Shown one piece after another: positions 11,585 to 23,710 of a stretch of DNA of 64,000 bases (the stretch's first letter is position 1; each line of letters begins with the position of its first letter). The stretch spans positions 6,312,001 to 6,376,000 of the forward strand of contig OY727099.1 in assembly GCA_963402885.1 (NCBI GenBank), written 5' to 3'. Position numbers and translations under genes: made by a program. The notes under the pieces are model-generated. The model had not been told where the DNA came from. It made no database searches and worked only from the letters and a program-made list of their open reading frames with translations. This stretch comes from Antedon bifida (Eukaryota; Echinodermata; Crinoidea; Comatulida; Antedonidae).

Positions 11585-11705
11585 TAACCGGTCCTACTCA
11601 TCTAGAATTAGATGTTCTGGTTCTTTAAAGTGCACATGAGTTTAGTGTACACTGGACTTCGGTTTATAGTCCTCATCCGAGAAGACTCGTTCTACCACTC
11701 GGAAC
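11585..11705 (-). mobile_element. SINE family S3, 3' part
   Basis: In reverse it reads CTTCTCGGATGAGGACTATAAAC...GTCCAGTGTACAC...GTGCACTTTAAAGAACC, matching the body and tail of the S3 copy at 29368-29600. Confidence 0.55.
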
Positions 11706-12382
11706 ACGTTAACAACTAAATATGACAAAGGTTATATTGATTTAACTTTATCTGTATTAATATTTACTATGAAATAATACTACCCATCAGAAAAGTCGCT
11801 TGCAAGTTTATTTATTATACTTTTAATTTTTACTTTAATTTAAATTTAATTTTTAATTTTAATTCCATGTTTCATAGTTCCTGTAGATCTATAGTTAATT
11901 TTTATTTATTTTACAATGTATTCTTTTTCATGTATTTCAAAATACATATACAATGCATTTTGTTTTCATACGCAGTCCATAACAATTGAAAAACGTAATA
12001 GGCTAACTGATGACGGAAACATAAACTATTATTGTAACACTCTTAAAAGTTCTATTTGATGTCTACAATTAATATTAAACGAAAATTAACACACCTCTTG
12101 ACCAGCGGTTATACCGTATACATCTTGAAACCAGATTATGGCATATATTTCGTGCCCTTTTATTTAATTTTACAAGCTAACTGCTCTAGTTAGGCCCACT
12201 GGTCCGTTGTAACGGATTACTATTTCGTCTGAACGGTATTAATTCGTTTGGTCCAAAATTACAAAAAAAAATGAAAAAAAATCATAGTTTCATATATAAA
12301 ATGACAAAACAAATGGTAAATTCAACTAAAACCCATTGGCTGGCAGCCAATTTGACAATTTTTTGCTTTAAATTATAGTTTT

Positions 12383-13830
12383 CAGGGGCGGTCGCAGGAC
12401 TATTTTAAGAGGGTTGCCCAAAGACTCCAACACTAAGTATTTGAGCGAGCAGTTTGTTAAATAACACCTCTAGATGGCCGCAAATGATACTCTCGCACGT
12501 AAAATTCATGATAAATTGCACCTCTAGTTCGCCGGAAATGTCACTCACTCTATAGTGCGCTATAGCAAACAGAGGATTGTAGACTATAATATTCCACCGG
12601 TAGTAAACGTACGCGACTAACAATATAGGAGAACATTTTTTTTCGTTCAATGCAAACGTCACGGGGAAGTCCCCGATTAAGGTACTTTAATACATTCTAA
12701 TAACTGTACTCAATTAATGTAAATTTATTATCAATTAATAATTTTAAAAATATATTGAGCAAAACGTTGAATTGTATTATTTTGAATTTCATTTTAGATT
12801 TTCAGTAAATTACCAACTAATCCGTCACTATTCAATCAAAGTGTTATTATTATACTACTATATTGTTGAAAATTGATTGCGTGATGAAAATGGATTGATA
12901 GTAAAACGTAACAAAGATACGTTCTTGTCTGGTTATTAGGTATTCATGCAGTGATAAAGCGGAGGATTATTTTTGTAACGTTCCATTTAAAATAAATTTT
13001 GTTACAAAGAAATACTTTGGTTGTAGGAAGGTCGCTGAATTAGTTGGCGCCAGCATTACTTCTTTTACCAATTAAAGAAGTATTGTCCCTTTGACTAATT
13101 CCAAAACAATTTTAAAAAAAGATTTCGTAAAAAAGTGGGCCATTTTGAAGTATCATAATAGTTAGGCCTATTAATTTTCACCAAAAATTAGTCGAAAAAA
13201 ATCATTTAACTGAAATACAGACGTTTTTTTGTTCAATAACTTCCAGTCAAGGGTTTTCGAAAAAAAAAAAACAGTTCACTATAATGTAATATCTCTATGA
13301 TCGGATATAGGATGCGTTTTTCGTTTCGTAACATAATGAAACACGCATGCAAACTACAGGGATGTCCCTAGAAATACACTGTCTACCATCCGACCAAAGA
13401 CAATGCCTACCACCAATATCGGAACAGATGGTTATTGATATTCATTTATATAATGACGTTCTGTACTTACACTGCAGCATCAGCGAGATTAATATGTAGG
13501 CCTACTATGGAGAACTTGAGTAGCATCAGGAAACTAATATTAAGCAAAGCAGAATAATGTACTAACTCTTGATTATCAGCACATCAACACATAACAGTAT
13601 ACCAACATGTTAATTCAGGTCATTGGAGTTGATCCACAGATTTGCAGCTGATAACAAACGTGACCTATCTATAGTTCACTATGTCGGTCGGTCGGTCTGG
13701 TATCACTATGCGTTTTAGCACGCGACTTATGGCTGTTTTTTTTATAAACCAAGGCATTACATCACATGAATTGAACTGGTATCAAATCCGGTGCTGACAC
13801 TGCTTGAGGGCGCAAGATAATTTTAATTAT
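12383..13830. repeat. Duplicated non-coding block, short copy
   Basis: Starts with CAGGGGCGGTCGCAGGACTA, as at 7508, and follows the long copy in order with about 2 kb missing between 12780 and 12795. It ends near GTGCTGACACTGCTTGAGGGCGCAAGATAA (about 13830), matching 11100. Divergence is mostly small indels. It carries no coding potential. Confidence 0.65.
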
Positions 13831-14839
13831 TGTTCTCAAAATCTTGATATTTGCATATGTGTATCGGAAAGTGAACTGCTTTTTAGTAATACACCATCCA
13901 ATAGGATTAATTTACTTTTGTCAATACTAAAGTTTTATATATATAGGAGTAAGTTTTCGGGCCTCCTCTCACCCACCGGCCTCATAAGCTTTGTAAAATA
14001 ATACTTTACAATTAAAAAGTTTAGATGTTTGATTAATAATAGAGCCGAAGAATGGGAAGAGTGGAGTGCCTGGAATAATCTTCTGTAACATAGATTTGTA
14101 TCACTCTATATTCTGGCTTGACTGTATTTCCATAAGTTTATAAGAGGGTGTTTATATAGGAGAATTGATTATGTTTAATTTTTCTTTTTTTACTCTGTGT
14201 GGTGTAATATCTGCTTTTTTGTATTCCAATGTATTAAAGAAAGATTCATAAAAAAAAGTTTTATTTATTTTACAATGTATTTCTTTTTCAATGTATTTCA
14301 AAATAAATATACGATACATTTTGGTTTCGTTTGGACCAAAATTATCAAAAGACAAAGATTTAAAAATAAACTTCGTTAATACTAAAATAATATTATAAGA
14401 TGTGTTTATTTCAAGTACTCATCGTTCTTATTTTATATAAAGTCCATATGACTACATTATTTTCAATACCGAAACTTAAATAAACTTCCTAGTTGTTTAA
14501 TTTTTAAAACTTTTTTAAAAACTGAGATTATCTAAAATATAATATGTAAAGAAAAGTAATTGTAATTGCATCATATTAAAATGTTTTAATAAATCATAGG
14601 CATATACAACCATAGAGAAAATTTGATTTAAATTAAACGAAAACGAAAAACTCGACTTAAAATATCTATACAAAATAATACCACTACAGGTCATAAGGCA
14701 CACAGTACGGTAAGTTGTATACATGCTATATATACAGAGAAGTAAGACACACGACGTGAACAATTTATATTTAAAAATAAAACCAAAATGACATTCTAAT
14801 TCTAACCTTATCTAAAGTATATATGTTTTTGGTGTTTTT

Positions 14840-14990
14840 TTTATACTCATCCAGCAGCTGGAACTCACCAATTACGTGATGGATAAACTATAATTAATTG
14901 CTTAATAAAGTAACTTTCATTTGAGGGTGTGGAGTAAAAAGTGTCATGAGTTACAAGGCCGGTAAACACACAGATTGGAAGCAAGCTGCT
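14840..14990 (-). mobile_element. SINE family S2, 3' part, degenerate
   Basis: Reverse complement gives ACTCATGACACTTTTTACTCC, then CCTCAAATGAAAG and a GAGTTCCAGCTGCTGGATGAG tail. These resemble the segments ACTCACGACTCCACTCCCTAAGCCTCAAATGAG at 63716 and the tail at 30250. Confidence 0.45.
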
Positions 14991-15019
14991 ACTCTCCGCT
15001 ACGAGTTAAAATTGAAGAT

Positions 15020-18000
15020 TTAAACAACTGTTATTTTTTCTTCCAAATAAACGTATTCAATTGCAGGATTGTGATAAATTTCAGCGACATTTTTCTTCTT
15101 TGTGTCCACCAAGTATCGACTGGGTGCAAAATATTTTTGGTAGAGTGGAGTTAACAACATTGTGATACACGATAAAACGTATAAAGCAGAACATAGGTAT
15201 AATGCGAGGTAGTATGTGCCGCTGGCATCGTACAGGGAACCTGGAAATAAACAATTTGAATTCATTATTTTTATGGAATGTCGATTGGACACGCGTTATA
15301 AACGCAGTACGATCCTCATGTAACAATTGAAGCTTGGTTCCCATGCAACGCAACGACGTAAGCGCGCCCCGCAAGTAATTGACCAATCACGACGCGATAA
15401 TCAACCGAACAGTTGCTTGTGATTGGTCAACTCACTTATACGTTGCGTCTACGTCGTTGCCTTATACCCAAATTGTAACAAAGCTTAAGGCCCATTTACA
15501 CTAGGACGATAACGATTGACGATAAATATATAAGCATGTATTTTGTTTACATAAAACAAAAGAAATTAGAAAGATTCGTTCTAGAACTATATGATAAAAA
15601 TTTATGCTGTCTTTTATAAAATTCCAATCAAATGACGTCATGATAAATGAAAACAATACAATCGTTGTATTGTCACGATATTATTGCTCTTACTAATCAT
15701 GGCGTCATTTGATTGGACGTGTGAAAATATCATTTTGATCAAAGGAAGCATAGATGGTTATTCTATAGTTAGAATCAAAAGTTTTTATATTTCTTTTGTT
15801 TTATGTATGAAATATGCATATTTGTCTATTTATCGTCGATCGTTATCGTCCTAGTGTAAATGGCCTTTACGAATTTATCATATCACCTGGATCCAGTCCA
15901 AGCCTAATTGAATTTTATTCTAACGCGCAAGCGCTGTAATGGAATGGAAATTGAACGAATCACGACGGAAACGTTTAAATCTCAATAATAATCAGTAGAA
16001 GGCCGTTGATGCTTTCCCTTTTAAACAGTTAATTTATGTTTCGTATGGAACGCCGTTTGTAACTATGGATTTCATATATTTAATAGTTGTGGGAAGAACG
16101 ACATTCCATAATTTCTAAATAAGGGATGAACAAGACGTTTATAATTCATTTGGGGCATTTGTATATGAAACCAGGGAAGACTGAGAAATTACAATAATTT
16201 CCAAGGCCGTGAGAGTGGTTTAAAACAGACGAGGAAAAGATGCTTTAAATATAATTATTCATATAAAATATGACGATCTCTGCTGGGGAATTGAGGTGGG
16301 TAGTTAACATTTCAGACGAGGTGAGCGCCTGCTGATCGTCTGGTCATGCTGGCTACGGCACTGATTTCACTAGTCTCCCCTGATGAAAATAAAGTAAAAT
16401 TACCGAAAATAAATGGTCCAACTAAACTTCCAAGACCATTCCAAATATGAAGTACATTCACAGTTGTTTTACTTTTATTAGTACCAAATATCTCCAGGCC
16501 AGACGGAAACTGAAGTGCGTTGTACACTCCTCTCGGAAGACCAGAACCTAGAAAGAAAAATATGGTTGCCTCAATAACTGACTAATAATTGATTGTCTTT
16601 GTTAACCGTGATTGCCGTTAGGAGCCGCACGTGGGCGGCTAATTGACCAAACACTCACAAGACGAGATGATTGGTAAACGTACGCGCACGTGCTTTAGCC
16701 TAAAGCGTGGTTCCCACTAGAACGCAACGCAGGGACGTATTGACGTAAAGTGATGTATTGCGTAATCACAAGTGGGAACCGACGACGCAACAGTGCTGCA
16801 ACAATCGCAGGTTTGATTTCACGCAGGCTAGGCGGGAGCAAACACAGTTATTGGAAGGGCATTTTCTTACGTTGTTTGGCAACAAAGAAGGACGTACACA
16901 CCCACAGACTTAACTTATAATTAACTTAAATATAATTACTGGCCAAAATCCAAGAGACTCGAGGAGGTTTTGTTGCGTAACGCAGCGTTGTCAATTCGTG
17001 ACTCAGGGGCTTAATTATATTCAGTGTGATATATTCATCTTATACAGTAATAACATAAAACCAGAAGGTTGCTCTACTCACTAGTAAATACTTACAAAAC
17101 GACAAGACAAATATAACAACAGGATTCTTTGTCCATGTCAAGGCTAAACTCATAATAGCTGACACGAGTATACAGACCGGTAGTGTGTAAATAAGAGGAA
17201 TCACAATGCACGGAGCTGCAAAGATGATGAGAATTTTGGCAGAAGCATCACCCAGCGCCATTAACATAATTCCTGTAGCGCTCATTTGGTCAACAAGTCC
17301 AATAGATTCAAAGAAACTACCCTATTTCCAGTTTCAAGGAGATAATAGAAAACATTACATATTGACCTATCATGCGTGTAGTGGGTAGTCTAGGTTCTAA
17401 ATATTAGTAAACGATAAATATTTTGGCACATATGGCGTTTCATACTTATACTACTTGGAGCTCGTTCAGACAAAAATCGAAAAGCCCAATTAGGGTTGGG
17501 CCAGCTACAGTGATTTAGAGTACTTAGGTTGGCCATCGAGTCCCCATTTTTGTAAATATTGAAAAGGACCGAATAGATAATGAAATGAAATGTATTAATA
17601 GAGATAAAACCACAGATCACAACCGTACGATTAAATCTACTTCTCATTTCATGTACGCTACATTAACATTACACATAAACTTACCATATTTACATAATGG
17701 AAGACCATAGCAATACAATAGCTAAGTGTTGCTATACTGAATAACCATACTTCAGGCCAGCAAATTACATGACCGTGACGTACGGTGGGTTCTTTCTTTG
17801 TTATCTTATTCTTAGTGTCTTTATCTTCAATATTATGGTCACACACTTTTTTGGTTGCCAAAAATGAGCAGCAGATTGTTTCCACTATAAGAAGGATTAA
17901 AGCAAATATACGGAATGTCCATCTCCATCCGATTTGTTGGATGACGTATTCAATCAGGTTGCTCATGGATAGGTTTCCTAAATAATCGTAAAACAATGTT

Positions 18001-19553
18001 GGTTTGTTTATGAACTAATAGACGTACTAAAAAAAATACAATTAATAAATCATGTGGTAGTCATCAAATTTCCTTTAAAAAATTAAAAACTTTTACAATT
18101 AATAAATCATGTGGTAGTCATTAAATTTCCGTAAAAAAAATCAAAAGTGTTATGCATTTGAATAGACTAATTTCATTCATCAACGTAAATGTCAGTGAAG
18201 ACAAAACGTATGGAAATTTTTATTTCAAAAGAGTAAAGGTTTGAAGAATTGCAAATCAGTAGATAGGCCTAAATTACCACGCAATAGTAGGGCCTATAAC
18301 AGAATGTAGTCTTTAAAGCGTGGTTCCCACTAGAACGCAGGCAATTATTAGAAGGGCATTTGCTTACGTTGCGTAGATTGCGTTACGTTGCGTCGCTAGT
18401 GGGAACCACGCTTTAATATATGCCGCCATATGACGTCACAAAATAAAAAACTTCCTAATGTTGTGACTACATTTTAATTTCATCTTACCAATAGTTGCGC
18501 CAAGTGTTACCATAGTAAGTGCACTGGCTCTCCATTTATCTTGATATAACATTACTTGAGTTTCTATGGTAACAACTAAGGTAACGTTTGAACTCCATCC
18601 AAAGAATACGCCGTAGCAAACGATCACGTATACAATTGTCGGCGAAAAGGAAGACACAAGTAGCGATACGCTTCCGGTTAAGACGCCAATCATTCCCACT
18701 GTGCGGTATGACAGATGACGAAGCATCCATGTTGTTAAGATCGAACCAAACGTATAGAAACAGTAACTAAGGGATCCAATCCAACCTATGAAGAAAAACA
18801 ACAACATATTATATCTTGTTATTCTGTTTAAAATAGTTTATGAATTGATAACGTAATTTCTAACAATAACTAATTGATCCAATCCAACCTAGGACAAAAA
18901 ACAGGTATTGTATCTTGTTATTTATATTGATTGTGAATAATAATGTACTCTGTTTAAAATATTTTATGAATTGATAACGTAATTTATAACAGTAACTAAT
19001 TGATCCAATCCAACCTAGGAAAAAAAACAGGTATTGTAGTATCTTGTTTTTGAACGCGCCCAAGTAGCATACGTATGAAACGCCATATGTGCCAAAATAA
19101 TTATATTGATTCTGATTATAATACTCTGTTTAAAATAGTTTATGCATTTGATAATGTAATTATAACAGAATGTAATATAATTTATGCTACCATCTAGAAT
19201 TTTTAACTTAAATTTAATTTAACTTTGGAGCACATTAATAACATTTAGTTGATAACATTACTGGGTATTACCTCCGGTGTTACTGTGCAAAGGAGAAATT
19301 AATTAGGTCACTCTTCCCTGTATGAATGTGACTGTTTCTACTAAAAGATACCTGTTATAGCAGCACTACTGTGGAACGTTTGCATCAACTCATCGAAAAA
19401 CAGTCCAAAATTGTACAAAAATCCGATATGAACAAAATTTAATAATGCACAAAATATAGTTTTAATCCACCGGTTGTGACTTAAGTTACAGGAACACGTA
19501 AAGCTAAGGCACTTGTCGTATGCTTCTCCACTCTGCTGGTGGTCGCACCTCAT
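15020..19553 (-). CDS. SLC16-like (monocarboxylate-transporter-like) protein 2, complete, 6 exons
   Basis: Tandem paralogue of the gene at 753-6379; 460 residues. Exons in coding order: 19352-19553, 18489-18785, 17685-17977, 17096-17321, 16404-16547, 15020-15240, sum 1383 nt including TAA, all GT-AG. Exons 2, 4 and 5 have exactly the same lengths (297, 226, 144 nt) as in gene 1. The start is the ATG at 19551-19553 (MRCDHQQSGEAYDKC). Motifs: FLYNFGLFFDEL, TGWIGSLSYC, GWRWTFR, ESIGLVDQMSATGIM and GLPRGVYNALQFPSGLEIFG. D289 and K293 occupy the MCT1 D302/R306 positions. The SLC16 TM1 motif DG-x-WGW is missing (NLSHNRWIK instead). The C terminus EEKITVV repeats the PDZ-ligand pattern. The acceptor region of exon 2 is partly triplicated (18755-19060). 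Probably a plasma-membrane carrier for a small organic acid; substrate not deducible. Confidence 0.85.
15330..15462. mobile_element. Family A MITE, copy 4, in intron 5 of SLC16-like gene 2
   Basis: AGCTTGGTTCCCATGCAACG opens the element and TTGCGTCTACGTCGTTGCC closes it, with GATTGGTCAACTCAC in the right arm. The right terminal GGGAACC is eroded. Confidence 0.65.
15487..15869. mobile_element. 383-bp palindromic MITE (family D)
   Basis: The left end AAGGCCCATTTACACTAGGA followed by CGATAACGATTGACGATAAATA is the inverse of the right end, which runs from TATTTATCGTCGATCGTTAT to CCTAGTGTAAATGGCCTTTA. Interior arms are also inverted (ATGACGTCAT...ATGGCGTCAT). It lies in intron 5 of SLC16-like gene 2. 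A half copy is at 48640. Confidence 0.8.
16701..16900. mobile_element. Family A MITE, copy 5 (long subtype)
   Basis: CTAAAGCGTGGTTCCCACTAG opens it. The interior matches copy 1 (CACAAGTGGGAACCGACGAC, ACAGTGCTGCAACAATCGC). The right end is unclear. It lies in intron 4 of SLC16-like gene 2. Confidence 0.6.
18312..18415. mobile_element. Family A MITE, copy 6 (short, intact ends)
   Basis: TTTAAAGCGTGGTTCCCACTAG and CTAGTGGGAACCACGCTTTAA are perfect inverses flanked by TTAA. This copy shows the family's terminal structure best. It lies in intron 2 of SLC16-like gene 2. Confidence 0.85.
18755..19160 (-). repeat. Triplicated splice-acceptor junction of SLC16-like gene 2, exon 2
   Basis: On the minus strand the true exon 2 begins at 18785 after ...CTTCATAG. 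Two upstream copies of the junction (exon-like starts at 18888 and 19014, after ...TCCTAG) carry about 28 nt of exon sequence encoding WIGSISYC. Each is followed by the same TAATTTACGTTATCAATTC-type intron sequence, 103 and 126 bp apart. The extra copies lack donors, so they cannot act as complete exons. Confidence 0.8.
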
Positions 19554-21228
19554 TTTGTTTTTCTGTATATCAACTTAGCATTGAATGTGTGAGTGTTCTG
19601 CATACATGATTATTTTCCTTTTAAAAAAAAGATAATTTTTAGATCACAGTGAACATATAAAACTTGCAGAGGAAATAATTGTCATGTATTTGTCACTATC
19701 GTTTACGTTATGACAGGAAGAAGCATTTCTGGCACAAAATATTTGTAAAACTTAATACCTCTTTATTTTCTGTACGTCTGCTTCTGTGAAACAATTCAAA
19801 GAGTAATTGTATCATTCTTTAGCTGAGGATCCTACCTGGCCACCTCTCTAATTATCTATTATAAATCAAAAGAACAATTTAGAATATAGGCTGTCCGCAG
19901 TCGGAAAGAGGCATTGAACAACCTTGTCATTAATTCTGAAATATGTAATGTTTCAATGCAAACTGATAAATCGAGTAGTAAGCAGTGAGTGGGGCTCTGG
20001 AAAATCCATATCCATGTCATTGCACGAACAAATTTGGTGTGATAAACGATAACAGAACAATCGAAAATGATTGTTTCCTAAATACAAAAAATCCTAACAA
20101 TTGATATGTTATCGTTGGACTTTGTGTCTATTACTGCTATGTGTATGCATAATTGCACAATACAAAATTATACATTTTGATTTTAAATTGCAGTGGAGCA
20201 AAATTTTGACGGATGACGTGACATGACCTGGGTGTCGAATTCCACATATTATCCGTATCTAATCTATTGCATTATTGTCCTTCAATTCCATTTATGTTAG
20301 GCCTACAGACAGCAGATAATAAATCAAAACATGTATTGATCTTAATGAAACGGATAAAAAAGCATGATAACCTACCTTATATAGACAATGACCTGTGACA
20401 GTGTGTTAAACTAACACTGCAGACAGTGCAATTAGGTCACATGCCTCCTCTGTTGTGTATACAGTATATATAATATATATTATATTATATTTACTTTAGT
20501 GACCAGCAATTTTATTAGCAATAATTAACAGCATTATGTACTTACAATTTACTTGTGTACGCATCTATCCATCATCTACCCATCATATATCGTCACTGTA
20601 CGCTTCCTCAACCATGCTGCTCCGTATTTAACAATATGGCTTTGTTGTATTTATGCACTGTATACCTGATTGTGTAAAGAGGCCAGAAACCATTTTTTAA
20701 ATGTTGAACTGAGACAATCGTATTCGTATGTTCTCTACCTCACCTAACGGGCCTTGGTCAGCAGATGTTTACACAACCTTGTAACGCTGTACAATGAGGG
20801 CGGCCTTAAACTTTATCAAGACTACCTTGTATGACTTGATTATATTAACCTGAACCTATTATTCGTTTCGGGAAGGAAACATGAATTATTCATTATTTTC
20901 ATTTACCATTGAATATGCAAGACGTGCGAAGGACCTAGTAAGATGATTATTGTTTGACTGGGTGCATTCGTCAAAACAGACTTCCATATAAATTCTTTGA
21001 AATCATCCCATGACTATTTCACTGAAATAGCTAGCCCTACGTTGAAAAAGGTAATATATGATTTTTATTAAAATAATTAGGTATGATTATTGCAATTATA
21101 TATACTGACCTGCCATTTACCGTACAATAACAATAATATTGCTCATAACAATTTTACGATGCGGATGAATAAATTATCACAAATCAACAATGCTTGTTTT
21201 AGAACAAGAAGTACTTAAGGCGGCCTAT

Positions 21229-21605
21229 ATGGAGATAGATATAAGGTGTTAACAAAGTTGGGCGAATTCGGTCCATATCAACGCAGAGTCTACAACTGGT
21301 ATTGTATGCTGACATTGTCTGTGGCGTTCCACCACCTGGCACAGGTATTTCTAGCCGGTAATGCTGATCATTGGTGCACAGACCGTCTAATAGCACGCAG
21401 CTAGAATGCAGTGAGTTTGGATACGATTCTTGTGATTACGTTTACTGGGGTAGACCAGCAGCAGACGATGAGGCGACGACACTGAATGAGAAACAATGCA
21501 GAATGACGGCGGATTGAGTAATGATGATAATGTAACAGACATGACGGAATGTTTCAATGGCTATACATTTGATCATTCCCAATACACGAGAACCATTCAA
21601 CAGAC
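21229..21605 (+). pseudogene. Inverted, frameshifted copy of SLC22-like gene A exon 1
   Basis: Starts ATGGAGATAGAT and runs through GGGCGAATTCGGTCCATATC, CACCACCTGGCACAGG, ATGCTGATCATTGGTGCAC and GATCATTCCCAATACACGAG to a retained donor GTGAGT at 21606. It parallels the whole of exon 1 at 31609-31986 but on the opposite strand. Defects: a one-base insertion near codon 6, a base loss at GCACAGACCGTCTAATAG (the functional copy reads ACAGTACCG), and indels near GACGGCGGATTGAG. No similarity extends beyond the exon edges, so the copy is exon-bounded. No other exons of the gene are found nearby. Confidence 0.85.
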
Positions 21606-21699
21606 GTGAGTATACAGTAGTTTTAATTGCTTAATGAGTGCACGTTTCGTATTTGTATTCAAAACATCTTCTTTAAGCCTCGAGCAGTTCGACGTGATC

Positions 21700-22560
21700 A
21701 ACATACGACCAGGTCTCCCTCTTTGATATCCCCTCACCCTCCTCTTCCTTATAGTATTTCAAGGCCTGTGGATAATCATTTTTGCAGGTACTGATCGCAC
21801 AGTTCGACCACCGGTGATCCAACATACGATCAGGTCTCCCTCCTTGATATCTTCCCCACCCTGAGTCTTCCTTATAGTGTTTCAAGGCCTGTGGATAGTC
21901 ATTTGTGCAGGTACTGAAACTTCGCACAGTTCGACCACCGGTGATCCGACATACGGTCCGGTTTCTCTCCTTGATATCCCCCCACTCCCTCACCCTCTTC
22001 GATCCTTGTTTCAAGGCCTGTGGATAGTCATTTGTGCAGGTACTGAAACTGCGCACAGTTCGACCACCGGTGATCCGACATACGGTCCGGTTTCTCTCCT
22101 TGATATCCCCCCACTCCCTCACCCTCCTCGATCCTTGTTTCAAGGCCTGTGGATAGTCATTTGTGCAGGTACTGAAACTGCGCACAGTTCGACCACCGGT
22201 GATCCGACATACGGTCCGGTTTCTCTCCTTGATATCCCCCCCCACTCCCTCACCCCCCTCCCTCGCCCCCTCTTCCTTATAGTGTTTCACGGCCTGTGGA
22301 TAGTCATTTGTGCAGGTACTGAAACTGCGCACAGTTCGACCACCGGTGGTCCGACATACGGTCCGGCTTCTGTCCTTGATATCTCTCCCCCTCCCCCCCA
22401 CTCCCTCACCCTCCTCTTCCTTATAGTGTTGTTTCAAGGCCTGTGGATAGTCATTTGTGCAGGTACTGAAACTGCGCACAGTTCGACCACCGGTGATCCG
22501 ATGTACGGTCCGGTTTCTCTCCTTGATATCCTGTGGATAGTCATTTGTGCAGGTACTGCT
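21700..22560. repeat. Minisatellite, seven units of 123-147 bp
   Basis: AAGGCCTGTGGATAGTCATT recurs at 21761, 21884, 22013, 22142, 22289 (ACGG variant) and 22436, with a short last unit near 22526. Each unit holds GTGCAGGTACTGAAACTGCG, CACAGTTCGACCACCGGTGA, CTCCTTGATATC and a variable C-rich part, which accounts for the length differences. It begins shortly downstream of the pseudo-exon. The long ORFs on both strands are by-products of unit lengths near multiples of three. Confidence 0.9.
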
Positions 22561-23589
22561 TTTATATTATAATTATATGGCTCTGGCCTAATATATGTAA
22601 TACTGCCCTCTGTAGTTTGGTGATATATTCTAAATTTCTTTAAATAGCACCCTCTCTTTTATGGCCATGCATTCAAGTTAGTACCTCCAATAATATCTAC
22701 GGTCGGCCTAAGGTGTATAATCATTTTCCATTAAATCCAATAACTTGTGACTATTGTAACAAGTAATTTTAAAATTTACTTTTTTTGCTTTTGGACAACA
22801 TAATAGGCCTACCATTGTGTATGTTTTATTTATATTTAAATAAAAACTCATCGAATAGCATGGACATGTATGTTACTGAAAATAAACCCGAAGATTTGTA
22901 GCTTCTTGTCTTTTTATTCAACTAACAGCGAGTTTGATTTAAATACAAACCGATAAAGGAATAATTTACTATAATAAGATACTGTACTGTATACGTACAA
23001 GCTCATGAACGATAGGACCTGGTAAGGAATCTAACTTTTTCCTACATACAATTGGCACAATTTAATACAATTTTTAAATCGTGTATGGTTCCACAAATTT
23101 TTAAATATCTTTAAATACAATAATACTGTACAAAATCTCGCTGTCACAGTTGATCAGAAATGGGTAAATTGTCGAAACTCAGTATACATTGCCAGTTTTG
23201 TCTTTTTGATTTTGTTTAAAAAAAGACTTAAATGTTGATAATAAATCCATCACAATGCATTTTCACTGTTGCATCAAGTCATAGTATAATTATAATGTTG
23301 TCGCATAAAAAGAGTTAAACTCTGAACGGCCTTAAAACAGATTTATTGTGTGCAGGTAGTGTATGCTTATTTCAACCCAAAGTCTGTTCTCCCTTGCAAT
23401 ATGAAGGGAACCATAATCACTAAATAAGCGGAAAAATTAACAAAAAAGGGACTCTCCTAAGAAACGGAAGACATCACCCTTGTAAAAGAAGAATAGAAAA
23501 ACAATAACTAGACAGACATAAAATATATTTTGTGTCAAAAAACAACTTCGCTGATTACTGGCTGCAACATTTATATGGGCATATATTAT

Positions 23590-23710
23590 TTCCAGACGTG
23601 TTTGTTTCAAAACATGATCGGAGTAATAATGTCAAGCGCAGAGGCTTTGTGCATTAAGCGTCATATAAGATCAACGTATTATTATTATTAATATTATTAT
23701 TATAAAGTAG
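23590..23710 (+). mobile_element. SINE family S1, 3' tail only
   Basis: CAGACGTGTTTGTTTCAAAAC, GGAGTAATAATGTCAAGCGC, TTAAGCGTCATATAAGATC and a (TATTAT)n tail match the S1 tail at 2800-2935. Confidence 0.55.

Larger units (their letters stand above)
6380..15019. other. Intergenic region between the two SLC16-like genes (8.6 kb)
   Basis: No gene is supported here; every ORF is under 90 codons and lacks family similarity. The content is repeats: a family C element (6693), a duplicated repeat block (7508-11290 and 12383-13830), a SINE at 9320, a 21-bp tandem array at 11445 and a SINE fragment at 14840. The stretch 8160-8800 and the AT-rich 13850-14830 show no structure I can name. The first few hundred bases upstream of 6379 should hold the promoter of SLC16-like gene 1, but I see no convincing TATA element. 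Confidence 0.6.

Noticed and set aside
21673..22479. 268-codon minus-strand ORF with repeating RSFSTCTNDYPQALK
   Set aside because: It follows the minisatellite periodicity; the opposite strand is equally open, and units vary in length in the C-rich part without codon logic.
21877..22572. 231-codon plus-strand ORF in the same repeat
   Set aside because: Antisense shadow of the same tandem array, with no family similarity.
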